DNA from: Sweltsa coloradensis
Lineage: Eukaryota > Arthropoda > Insecta > Plecoptera > Chloroperlidae
NCBI GenBank assembly: GCA_024449915.1
Contig: JAMZAV010000161.1
Location: 62,001 to 126,000, forward strand
Length of the DNA stretch: 64,000 bases
Direction: 5' to 3'
How positions within the stretch are numbered: the first letter of the stretch is position 1; the number at the start of each line of letters is the position of its first letter. Shown in pieces: positions 58,801-64,000 of the stretch. A program made the translations under genes and the position numbers. The notes beneath the pieces were generated by a model, which had not been told where the DNA came from, made no database searches, and was given only the letters and a program-made list of their open reading frames with translations.

Positions 58801-60060
58801 TTGGGACTTCTCTAAGTTTTAAAATGTAAGAATCTATGCATTTTCTGTAATTTGAATCGTATAAAGTTTTGACACAAGTGCAACTCAAGTCCCTTCATTG
58901 CTGCTTCCGTTCCAACTTACAACTGTGCTGCCCCAGTCGGTTATAAAAATGGAATTTGCAAAAAAAAGACTTTACCTAAAAAAAAGAAACTTAACCTCAG
59001 TGACGATGCTCTGGTAGCCATTTGTCCGGTTGTACTCCCATCCGTTGTCACAAGGCCTAGTCTTCCACTTGGCTCGTTCAGTTGATGGTGACGTCACGTT
59101 CGACAAGTACACGTCGAAGCGAGAGCATTTTCTGTTGACATCCGGTGTCCACAGTCGCTTGGAGGCCTCGTCCGTAATATTCCCCTAGAGCCAGAACGCA
59201 ATTAAGTTTTAAACTATCTGTTTATAATGTGGTTTGTTAGATCCCAAAAAATAATGAACGGAAATCACAAAATTACAAAAGAATGATGGAAAGAAAGCGA
59301 TTTACTCTTTCGATTGTTCTGTCGACTTCGATAAAAATTAGAATTCGAGTGGGTGTGGGTTCTACAAATTCTTTATAATTTTCCAGATGTAATTTGTCTC
59401 CTTTTAATTTGTATTGATTTGTGAATAATAGTTGCTCCGTTTAAAATAGTAACCACACAGAAGTGGGATGGCAAAAGTGAATACTATCATTTTTCAAAAT
59501 TCACGTTTAAGCAACTTCAAGAGTTTAACAAAAACTGAACACACTTGTCCACACGCGCAGTTCTGCTATTGGGCACCAGTGGTGAAAAGTGATAAAGTAA
59601 CAGGCGATCAGAAACTTCCCCAAAAGATACTACTTATCCGCACCTGTAGTTCTGGTACTCGGCACCAGGCGCTGTGAAGTGATAAGTAACAGGCAGATCA
59701 GAACGTCACCAAAAGATACTATCCGCACGTAGTTCTTACTCGGCACGTGGTGGTGGAAAGTGATAAAGTAAAGGCGATCAGAACATCACTAAAGTTAACT
59801 ACTGTCGCACTGTAGTTGGTATTCGCACCAGTGTCTTTGTGAAAGTGATAAAGTAACAGCGATCAAAACACATAAAAGATACTACTTGTTCGCACCTGTA
59901 GTTCTGGTACTCGGCACCAGTGGTCGGGGGTGACTGCGATGAAGATCTGTCCGAAGTAGTGGAACGCGGAGAGGACGTTGATGATGCCGAACAGCAGCAT
60001 GAGGAGATGCTGGTAGCGGGAGAAGTCGCCCGCGTGAGCCAACATGTCATCCACATCCAT
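37126..60060 (-). CDS. SLC22-type organic cation/anion transporter, 7 exons located
   Basis: In transcription order the coding exons are 60060-59896, 59184-58996, 58191-57933, 53806-53508, 40425-40198, 38050-37869 and 37359-37126 (stop TAA). They encode a 12-helix major-facilitator transporter of the SLC22 family, which moves organic ions across the plasma membrane. Landmarks in order: N-terminal 'MDVDDMLAHAGDFSRYQ', a large extracellular loop with three N-glycosylation sequons (NIT, NVT, NRT) and Cys residues, 'NGYQSIVTE/LDWVC', helices 2-4, 'LPESARWLLSKGR', helices 8-9, 'GMQYAAELIPTEVRGQG', and 'LLLPETLHRALP' near the end. One exon between 53508 and 40425 (helix 7) was not found; phases demand it. 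Exon 3 is tandemly amplified, the 40-kb exon carries a frame disruption, and exon 1's donor region is also tandemly repeated. The subgroup (OCT, OAT or other) cannot be fixed. Confidence 0.92.
37660..37850 (+). pseudogene. LINE reverse-transcriptase C-terminal remnant
   Basis: Fragments in shifting frames read 'RKERIRNTDIREM', 'EKLGDKWEG', 'RLKCFGCTVYE' and 'TSEGITNEIEKF', the order seen after the polymerase domain of RTE/Jockey-type LINEs ('RIRNxxIR ... RLRWFGHV'). Stops and frameshifts show it is dead. It ends near the SLC22 donor at 37868. Confidence 0.45.
37869..38050 (-). CDS. SLC22-like exon: helices 10-11
   Basis: Acceptor TTGTGGCAG, donor ACG|GTTGGT (weak but fixed by phase 0 and by continuity 'ILYT/ENYWLPIP'). 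It encodes 'DPVLVTSLAVVGRLAVN', then 'GMQYAAELIPTEVRGQG' (the conserved YxAElxPTxxR motif) and 'MAGYLVLFLGPYILYT'. A LINE-like remnant begins within about 40 bases of the donor. Confidence 0.92.
38051..39553. other. SLC22 intron sequence
   Basis: Contains a C11-12 run (38705), a lone hAT-like terminus CAGTGGCG on the minus strand ending near 38597, and GC-richer patches. No exon fits the phase between 38050 and 40198 (none is required). Confidence 0.4.
39554..39844. mobile_element. hAT-like MITE in SLC22 intron
   Basis: Termini CAGTGGCGGACCCGGG and GGTCCTGGATCTACCCCTG. GTCTGTGT flanks it at 39546-39553 and 39845-39852. A related terminus lies at about 4685-4697. Confidence 0.75.
40198..40425 (-). 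CDS. SLC22-like exon: helices 8-9, frame disrupted
   Basis: Acceptor TTGCTTCTAG, donor CAG|GTATAT. The first part reads 'MGLNPFAVFSITSTTTLP', 'CLVILFLQDR'; the second reads 'GRKALASGSLF', 'GVFNIAAGMVLAAGAG' in another frame, the usual DR-x-GR(R/K) junction of SLC22. The switch falls at GACCGGTGGGAGG. The exon is 228 bases, but its phases (one base carried in, phase 1 out) require 227 or 230, so one extra or two missing bases are implied independently of homology. Two missing G in the G-run would restore 'DRWGRK'. Sequencing or assembly error is the simplest explanation. Confidence 0.85.
40751..41770. mobile_element. CTAGGAAAACGCT/GGATGAGC repeat, copy 2 with tandem core
   Basis: Begins GGATGAGCGTAGCGAGCGAA, then a (TTTC)n run of about 70 bp (40820-40888), then three ~187-bp tandem units each with ACGATTCCGGCTAAACCGAT and GCGATGAAATTTT, then the common body, ending CATCAACGCGGCGGGAC and CGTTTTCCTAG. 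Long minus frames here arise from the tandem unit and are not genes. Confidence 0.75.
41771..43091. other. SLC22 intron, nothing recognised
   Basis: AT-rich with a G13-14 run at about 43025. Searched on the minus strand for the missing helix-7 exon; none recognised. Confidence 0.35.
43336..44432 (+). repeat. 5' LTR
   Basis: 1097 bp, TG...CA ends. Contains tRNA-like GTGGTCTGGCGTGCGTGGG + TTCGAGCC on the minus strand at about 44160-44195, and a 9-bp doublet AACGGACGA. Long minus frames (176 and 84 codons) are low-complexity and repeated in the other LTR. Confidence 0.9.
44433..47795 (+). other. LTR-element interior, no recognised protein
   Basis: Begins with the primer-binding site. The plus strand from about 45000 to 47300 is strikingly rich in T and G. 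Short frames only on the plus strand; a 153-codon minus frame (47361-47822) starts inside the 3' LTR and has no recognised relatives. B-box-like GGGTTCGATTCTC at about 45830. Confidence 0.7.
47796..48892 (+). repeat. 3' LTR
   Basis: 1097 bp, collinear with the 5' LTR; differences include TGTTAAGGGG for TGTTGAGGGG, a one-base change in a C run near 48053 and an extra G near 48181. Confidence 0.9.
49447..51690. other. SLC22 intron, repeat fragments
   Basis: 49567-49610 is a short foldback (ATTGATATTAAACCCCTAT / AATATCAAT). 50225-50560 contains GTAACTTAAC/AACTTT repeats resembling hAT subterminal DNA with AACTTTCCCAACCC at the right. The 75-codon frame at 49654-49881 is unrecognised. Confidence 0.4.
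51700..52170. repeat. Degenerate tandem repeat with PBS-like motif
   Basis: GACCCGGCACCTCCACCA or a 1-base variant recurs at 51748, 51875 and 52031, each followed by AATTTGAAATTCTT-like sequence and CATCCGGCAC, and later by ACTAGTTACTCGTT. Reverse complement equals the primer-binding site of the LTR element plus four bases. Confidence 0.7.
52452..52983. repeat. 89-bp satellite, six units
   Basis: Units begin at 52452, 52541, 52630, 52719, 52808 and 52897 with GATGCGTGAAAACTAATCC. Each contains GGTAGGCCTACTTACGA and an imperfect palindrome AAGACAAGTATACACGTCTT. Two sub-variants (TAGAGTTATGA and CGAGCTATGA) alternate irregularly. Confidence 0.9.
53340..53455 (-). mobile_element. SINE 3' fragment abutting SLC22 exon 4
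   Basis: On the minus strand 'GTCGGCGCCTACGTCGTCGA' in reverse orientation, CCAACTCTGTCGGCGCC and ACTGAGTAGGTAGGGTACG match the SINE body and tail. It lies about 55-165 bases beyond the exon 4 donor. Confidence 0.5.
53508..53806 (-). CDS. SLC22-like exon 4: helices 5-6 and central loop
   Basis: Acceptor GGTTCTAG at 53807; two bases complete the Gly/Val codon from exon 3. It encodes 'LEYMRPSKRTLGLNL', two membrane helices, 'PSFYFMLPESARWLLSKGRV' and 'EAIECFQRIARFNKR', the standard SLC22 central region. The 3' boundary AAG|GTTCCA is a weak donor chosen because coding similarity stops there; it leaves phase 0. The open frame continues past it into a SINE-like repeat on this strand. Confidence 0.9.
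54433..54497 (+). mobile_element. SINE 3' fragment upstream of NICN1
   Basis: CACTGAAAATCAGTTATGTG, ACTGAGTGGGTAGACTCTAA and a (TTTA)n tail. It ends 250 bases before the NICN1 start. Confidence 0.65.
54749..55501 (+). CDS. NICN1: Nicolin-1 (tubulin polyglutamylase complex subunit), intronless
   Basis: A single open frame of 250 codons, ATG 54749 to TAA 55501. Nicolin-1 belongs to the tubulin polyglutamylase complex with TTLL1, TPGS1, TPGS2 and LRRC49, which adds glutamate chains to tubulin in axonemes and neurons. Residues 1-45 are a Ser/Arg/Pro-rich extension; about 65-205 match the family: 'LVVDLLFPIPSKVREVVF', 'RNYYTAWITILVKTRNY', 'LMPYPHLETGSQDVVTI', 'LRLILRQPSTAWKTFYVEEL'. The tail is acidic and Ser-rich, ending 'PPYEFPSITEM'. 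At 250 residues it is slightly longer than the vertebrate protein (about 213). It lies inside an SLC22 intron on the opposite strand. ATTAAA at 55581 is a likely polyadenylation signal. The vertebrate gene has introns; this copy has none, so it may be a retrocopy, yet it has no disabling mutation. Confidence 0.92.
   Translation: MDSECGPSSRQGRSPRQSNMPIGLPYVGPSRGICTPFAPTCSTRDKVPFSICGPAGVTLEEEHPDPGSLVVDLLFPIPSKVREVVFRNYYTAWITILVKTRNYTEDVPCTGTSDGDAGLSLWAMSIPHRSLMPYPHLETGSQDVVTISYNESLVEWDDLVKMRLILRQPSTAWKTFYVEELNLFTDCPRFPSPPFQRGSPRSPSHCDQNDQLFKMFIKQTVESVNNENDSESNEGFAHMPPYEFPSITEM
55502..56922. other. NICN1 3' flank and SLC22 intron
   Basis: ATTAAA at 55581, an A-rich AAATTTAAAAAAAATAAG at about 55625, and CGACGACGAC-type simple sequence at about 55715. 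Otherwise AT-rich with no gene. Confidence 0.45.
56923..58125 (-). repeat. Six-copy 202-bp tandem array of SLC22 exon 3 plus donor
   Basis: The 3' ~191 bases of exon 3 with the donor GTGAGTATTA recur six times at an exact 202-bp period; exon-end positions are 57933, 57731, 57529, 57327, 57125 and 56923. Copies differ at only about 0-3 positions each. Five junctions read donor-GTGAGTATTA, then a 5-base filler (CACGT), then exon sequence from GGCACCCTCAG. The last copy continues into native intron and the first has the native exon start. Because 202 is not a multiple of 3, reading through a donor shifts frame and ends at a TAG one copy later. No copy but the first has a plausible acceptor. Confidence 0.95.
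57933..58191 (-). CDS. SLC22-like exon 3 (first copy): helices 2-4
   Basis: Acceptor CTGTTCAG at 58192, donor ATAG|GTGAGT at 57932. It encodes 'LDWVCSEDWKPAAGQSLFF', then 'GTLSLGIMADTIGRLHVL' (the MFS loop 2-3 signature region) and 'YAMCRFLAGTATDNN'. 259 bases, phase 0 in, phase 1 out, and the next exon begins with the two bases needed. This is the only array copy with the native upstream part, so using its donor gives an intact protein. Confidence 0.93.
58225..58297 (+). mobile_element. SINE tail subfamily 2
   Basis: CCTCCGTTGTAAATCACTTT, AGAAGTGAAAAGGATAG and (AAATAAAT)n match the second tail of the SINE at 29195-29285. It starts about 35 bases upstream of the exon 3 acceptor. Confidence 0.55.
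58996..59184 (-). CDS. SLC22-like exon 2: large extracellular loop
   Basis: Acceptor TGGCTCTAG, donor GAG|GTTAAG, 63 codons, phase 0 at both ends. It contains NIT, NVT and NRT sequons, Cys residues and 'DNGWEYNRTNGYQSIVTE', the canonical end of the SLC22 loop just before helix 2. It is too fragmented by stops in neighbouring frames to look like a long open frame, but the family match is clear. Confidence 0.9.
59556..59935 (-). repeat. Decayed ~94-bp tandem repeat containing exon 1 donor
   Basis: Four or five units share GTTCTGGTACTCGGCACCAG-type sequence (exon 1 end) followed, in gene direction, by AGTATCTTTT, TTCTGATCGCC and TTACTTTATCAC (intron). An intact decoy of the exon end plus donor (CTACAG|GTGCGG) is at 59644; the others are degraded. 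Confidence 0.85.
59896..60060 (-). CDS. SLC22-like exon 1 (coding)
   Basis: The start is chosen at ATG 60060 because 'MDVDDMLAHAGDFSRYQHLL' sits exactly where SLC22 proteins begin. It encodes helix 1 and the start of the extracellular loop ('PDHWCRVPE'); donor CAG|GTGCGA. The frame stays open upstream to an acceptor-like TTTCCTAAAAG at 60090, so a longer N-terminus fed by another exon is possible (see 62032-62064). The last ~35 bases and the donor are repeated in decayed form in the following intron. Confidence 0.9.
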
Positions 60061-62031
60061 TTTCTTCTCGCTCTTCTCGGGGCGCGACACTTTTAGGAAA
60101 CGGTTATATTTTATTAATGCATTTGTTTAAATACGGCTTAAAGGGGCTATTACCCCCAAAATTATTTTTTACCACATAATAATCTAAAGCATAATACTAC
60201 ACTCAAATGACCATTTCTAAATTATATCTTGTAACTATGATTTTACACAATTTTAAAAACAAATTATCCTGAAATTTGCGAAAATTGGCATTATGGGGAA
60301 TTTCTTTAATCGGCGTTAACCTGCTTATTTTTTATTCTACATAGATACTCAATCTAAAATGTCCCTTTACAACATCGTGTCTTGAACTGTGCACAAATAT
60401 ACATTCGAACATGCAAAAATATGCATTCCAAAATCACAATTCTTCTTGGCAATAAGCATATTTATACCGAACCACTTGCCCAAATTACAAAACAAAATAT
60501 ATCAGATTTACAGAAAAAGCTGTGGAGTACGCCAATAATGGCAAATATTTTTTTGGATCATAATCCTCCAAGGTCACAGGAAATAAAGATCGTCCACGTG
60601 TTCCTGAATGATAAATATTTTTTGATTTCGCGGGTAAATTCTCCTTTAATGCACTTTTAATCAATCTTGAAAAAATATGATGATTATGTTTGTTGCTTTA
60701 CGTTTATATTATTGCAATATTGCTATTCGAGACGATGAGTCGTGCAAGACACATGAGGGCGAAGGACAACAAAAACACATGCATTTACGCGGGATTCAAA
60801 CCCACGTTCTCTTAGTGTCATAACGCTTTAGACCATCGCTTTAATCGTGAAAACATATGATACACGTATATTAAACAAGTACAAAATATACCTTTTAAAC
60901 ATACAAGGAAACAATATTATCAATAACAAAATTAAAGCTTTTCTTATTAATGATTTGTAAGAAAGAAAATAAAATGAAATAATGAACATATTTATTTAAA
61001 ATGTCTGGGGGTTTTGGAAAGGAGTTGAAAACTGCGAAAAAAGAAGATGAAGATATTTAGATTAAAAAATGTGAACATTTACAGGAGGAACAAGCCAGTT
61101 TTTATTTCTAAAAATACATTGAAATATTATCTAATAAAGATATGAAAACTATTCACAGTTAGTTAGAGAAGATCAATCGTGATTAGTATTTTGTGAATGT
61201 ACGTGTTGGAGGTTGTTTTTTAGTTGTTGTGTTTGTGTGTAAAAGCATGTGATTATGTGTGTCCATGTTGTGACTATATACCCATACCAAGGTCATCGTT
61301 TTTTCATGGCTTACCCAAAGTTTGTATCTCTTAGGTTTAGTGACCTCTTTGATAACCTAAACGCGCCATCAAGTTTATGAAATCATTTAATCGTTAATTG
61401 GGCATAATGAAGTACGCCTCTATCTTAAGTACATTTAAAACCTCTATTGATTATTTTGTATAACTGATGAAAGTCAATACAAACTTTGAACTGTTAGCTA
61501 ACATACTGATATGTTAAACTTGCTGCGCGAAGAGCTAACTACACATTGTATGTAGATGTAGGCACTTTGTAAAGTATCCATTATTATGAATTACTTATTG
61601 TATTCATGCTCTATTGCGTCCTTACTCTTGGAGATGTGCATGTGCGTGTGCAAGTACTTAACAAAATCTCAGAGCATGCATGACAGTGATTCCAACAAAA
61701 GAGGAAGCCTATTCCTCTTTTCTTTTACCTTTAGACTTACTTTATTAATTTATATCAAGGATGTTGGCGCTAGTATTATGCGGATGGAATTGCTCCCAAG
61801 TTTCAAATACGCGCACAATTTTTTATAGGAAGATAAATTTGTTGATCATTTGTTTACATCATTACTGAAGTACATTGTTATTGGGAAAAGAAAATAATAA
61901 GAGGCACTTTGTGAGTTCTATTTTTTAAAATTGAAGAGATATAGGAAGTTCAAAGAAACTTTAAACAAGTATCATTCAGAAAGATTTACACAATATACGA
62001 AGACAATTAAAGAAACTTAGTAGGAACTTAC
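60061..62031. other. 5' flank or first intron of SLC22-like gene
   Basis: AT-rich. Contains the tRNA-like fragment below. An acceptor-like TTTCCTAAAAG ends at 60090. No promoter could be identified. Confidence 0.4.
60783..60850 (-). ncRNA. tRNA-like fragment, probable SINE head
   Basis: Minus strand GCGATGGTCTAAAGCG (box-A-like) then GTGGGTTTGAATCCCGCG (box B). A full cloverleaf was not established; a second copy of the B-box end is at 19131-19170. Confidence 0.4.
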
Positions 62032-62064
62032 CAATTGAACCATATTGCGTAGTATTGTTATCCG
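62032..62064 (-). CDS. Candidate 33-base micro-exon upstream of SLC22 exon 1
   Basis: A strong pyrimidine tract ending TTCTCTTCAG precedes it and the donor TTG|GTAAGT follows. It is 33 bases, phase 1 in and phase 1 out, encoding roughly 'DNNTTQYGSI'. Spliced to the acceptor at 60090 it stays in frame with 'SRPEKSEKKMDVDDML'. It would add an N-terminal extension or belong to a 5' leader. No further upstream exon or start was recognised in 62065-64000. Confidence 0.4.
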
Positions 62065-63359
62065 CTGAAGAGAAGTGAAACAGAAAAGAAAGGTTAGAAA
62101 TAAGCAATATAGAATAGAGAAGGATAGCATAGAATAGCAGCACTGAGCCATATAATGAGTAACATAGAGTTAAAATACCATTTGAAGACGGGGCATGCTC
62201 TAAACAGAGTTAGTGAACAATAGTAAGACAGTATCAGCGCAGAAAGTGAAGGATTCGAAACCGTTCAAGAATCACGAATATGTTATGATTTTTAATTTTA
62301 AAGCATAGGCTAGCATTTTTTAAGATGTTAGTTAGTTAAATAGTTATTGACTCGTAGCACTTCTTTTGGCAAGCTTATTATATAGTTTCACATGATATAT
62401 AGATATAGCTATACCTGTCAATATATTAACACAATTTTGCATTTGACGTAATGATGAGATAAGATGGATAGATGCTTTGCTTCGACAAAACTACGTAGAT
62501 ACACAGGGTTTGTTTTATGGACCCTTAGGTACACATAGTCCCACCTGTTTAGCAGGCTATATAAAAATAATTTTAAAATAGTAACCTTAAATAGGTATGA
62601 TCCTATAGATATACAATAATCCTACATACAAATTAACTTCAAACTTATTTTCACACGTTGTAGTATAACTCACACACACAGATATTTGTAATATAGTAGA
62701 TTATGCTTGATAACACGAACACAATGATGCACACACTTTGACACGTAGGTCGAATTTATAAACGATTCTTTATCGTTGTACAAATAACATTACGTGAGTA
62801 TTTTATACACTAGAAGCCCGATTACATTGTTAAACGAAATGGATAATTATTTTATTATATTTTATTGTTTATCCTTGTAATTACATTTAACAACAAGAAA
62901 CGGCAACGAAACGAAACGAAAACGAAATAAATTGTTGTGAAAAAACCCCGCAAATTTAGAGATTGTTTTGACAAGAAATTTTGTATTATTATGAATGCTC
63001 ATATTTAAGCAACTATTTTAAGCGATTGTGTTTCGCGTCAATAACCAGGGAAAGTCGGTGAGTGTCCAGTTAGAAAATCACCATCGCGCTACGCCTAAAT
63101 TGTCGTCTAACTTTTTGCTAAAGTAAATAGATTACCTGATCTAATACCATAAATAGGCAGAAGTTTAATTAGAATAATTGAAAAAAACAAATGTTGACCA
63201 AATTTACATTTTTGCCTACGTCATAACATTTGGGTCATACGTTATGTCAACATGCGATAATCTACTGTTAATGCGAAAATCTAATAACAATTAAAAACTG
63301 TCGTGATTTGTTCTGATGCAAATTACTACTTACTACAAATTATTGAATTGCCAGTGCCT
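62065..63359. other. No recognisable gene
   Basis: AT-rich DNA with an ACGAAACGAAACGAAA simple repeat at about 62905. Nothing else supported. Confidence 0.4.
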
Positions 63360-63367
63360 AATGTTAC

Positions 63368-64000
63368 ACTATGAAAACGCTAAAGTCCCGTCGCGTTGTT
63401 GAGCGAGCACCGGTACGTGCAAAACGACCCGAGTACGACATTCCCATAATGTAACATACCAATAAGTCTTTAAGGTCTTGACCGATTTAGCTGAAAATTT
63501 GTAAAATAGGAGAGAATGGATAAAATCCACCGCCATCTAGAGGACCTTGACATCATTTCTTTGGGAAAACTATTTGAACTCTTTGATAACAAATAATACA
63601 CATGCTTCCTCGATAGTATTTTGATTGGGAGTGCATAGTGACCAGAATTCTAGTGCGACTTTTCGTTGCCATGGTAACGTTACTTTTGTTAAAATGTAAT
63701 TTCTATCTACACTACTTAAGGTATTGACCAATTTAGCTGAAAATTTGTAAAATAGAGAATGCTGTACTTATTGACCCTGCAAAATTTCATAACGATCGAT
63801 TTTTTTTTATATATATTTTTTTTTATAACCAACCGTCGGATTTCGTTCAAAAACTATACAGCAACCCGCATAGGTGGTGGTATGTACATGTGTGCAAAAT
63901 TTCAGGTCGATCAGAGAAACGGTGCGACCTGTACCGAAGCAGTAACAGAAAAAGAAAAAAAAACAGACATTCGAGCCATAAGAGTCAAGTGGAGACGCTC
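63368..64000. mobile_element. Dispersed repeat, runs off the window
   Basis: Starts ACTATGAAAACGCTAAAGTC, then CGTCGCGTTGTTGAGCGAGC. The 5' half is inverted at 9998-10290 and the 3' half at 8570-8705. A terminus shared with the GGATGAGC family suggests one superfamily. Confidence 0.65.

Overview
This is animal (metazoan) nuclear DNA. Coding sequence comes as short exons with GT-AG boundaries and consistent codon phases, introns run from under 100 bases to over 10 kb, and most of the window is transposable-element debris. The AT-rich background with many palindromic CTAGGCCTAG runs, hAT-like elements, tRNA-derived SINEs and a Penelope-type hammerhead motif suggests a marine invertebrate, perhaps a deuterostome. 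That placement is a low-confidence guess. Nothing prokaryotic or viral was recognised.

Layout. Bases 1-15,376 hold no exon I can support, only nested mobile elements, hairpin MITEs, a tRNA-like element and low-complexity DNA. From 15,377 to 27,635 (+) eight phase-compatible exons encode the C-terminal part of a ZMYM2/3/4-type (QRICH1-related) nuclear protein, ending at a stop codon. Its MYM zinc-finger exons are presumably upstream of the window. From 27,636 to about 37,095 lies an intergenic repeat block: a tRNA-derived SINE, a three-unit 362-bp tandem repeat, a TTAA-flanked piggyBac-like MITE, hAT-like elements with intact target-site duplications, and Penelope-type fragments with hammerhead ribozyme cores.

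From 60,060 down to 37,126 (-) is a gene for an SLC22-type organic ion transporter of the major facilitator superfamily. Seven coding exons were located; one short exon (around membrane segment 7) was not found. Its large introns contain a 5.6-kb LTR retroelement (43,336-48,892) inserted into another repeat, an 89-bp satellite, and a complete intronless NICN1 (nicolin-1, tubulin polyglutamylase complex) gene on the opposite strand (54,749-55,501).

Most unusual observations. (1) Exon 3 of the SLC22 gene, with its splice donor, is amplified in a near-perfect six-copy 202-bp tandem array, giving six identical donors; only the first keeps the reading frame. (2) The same gene's exon 1 donor is also embedded in a decayed ~94-bp tandem repeat with an intact decoy donor. 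(3) A complete-looking hammerhead ribozyme lies at 35,918-35,970 (-), with a damaged sibling inside a palindrome at 2,262-2,601 and a rearranged one at 33,721. (4) The LTR element's target is present uninterrupted elsewhere in the window, so its 4-bp target duplication can be read directly. (5) An SLC22 exon carries a frame disruption that the splice phases independently confirm.
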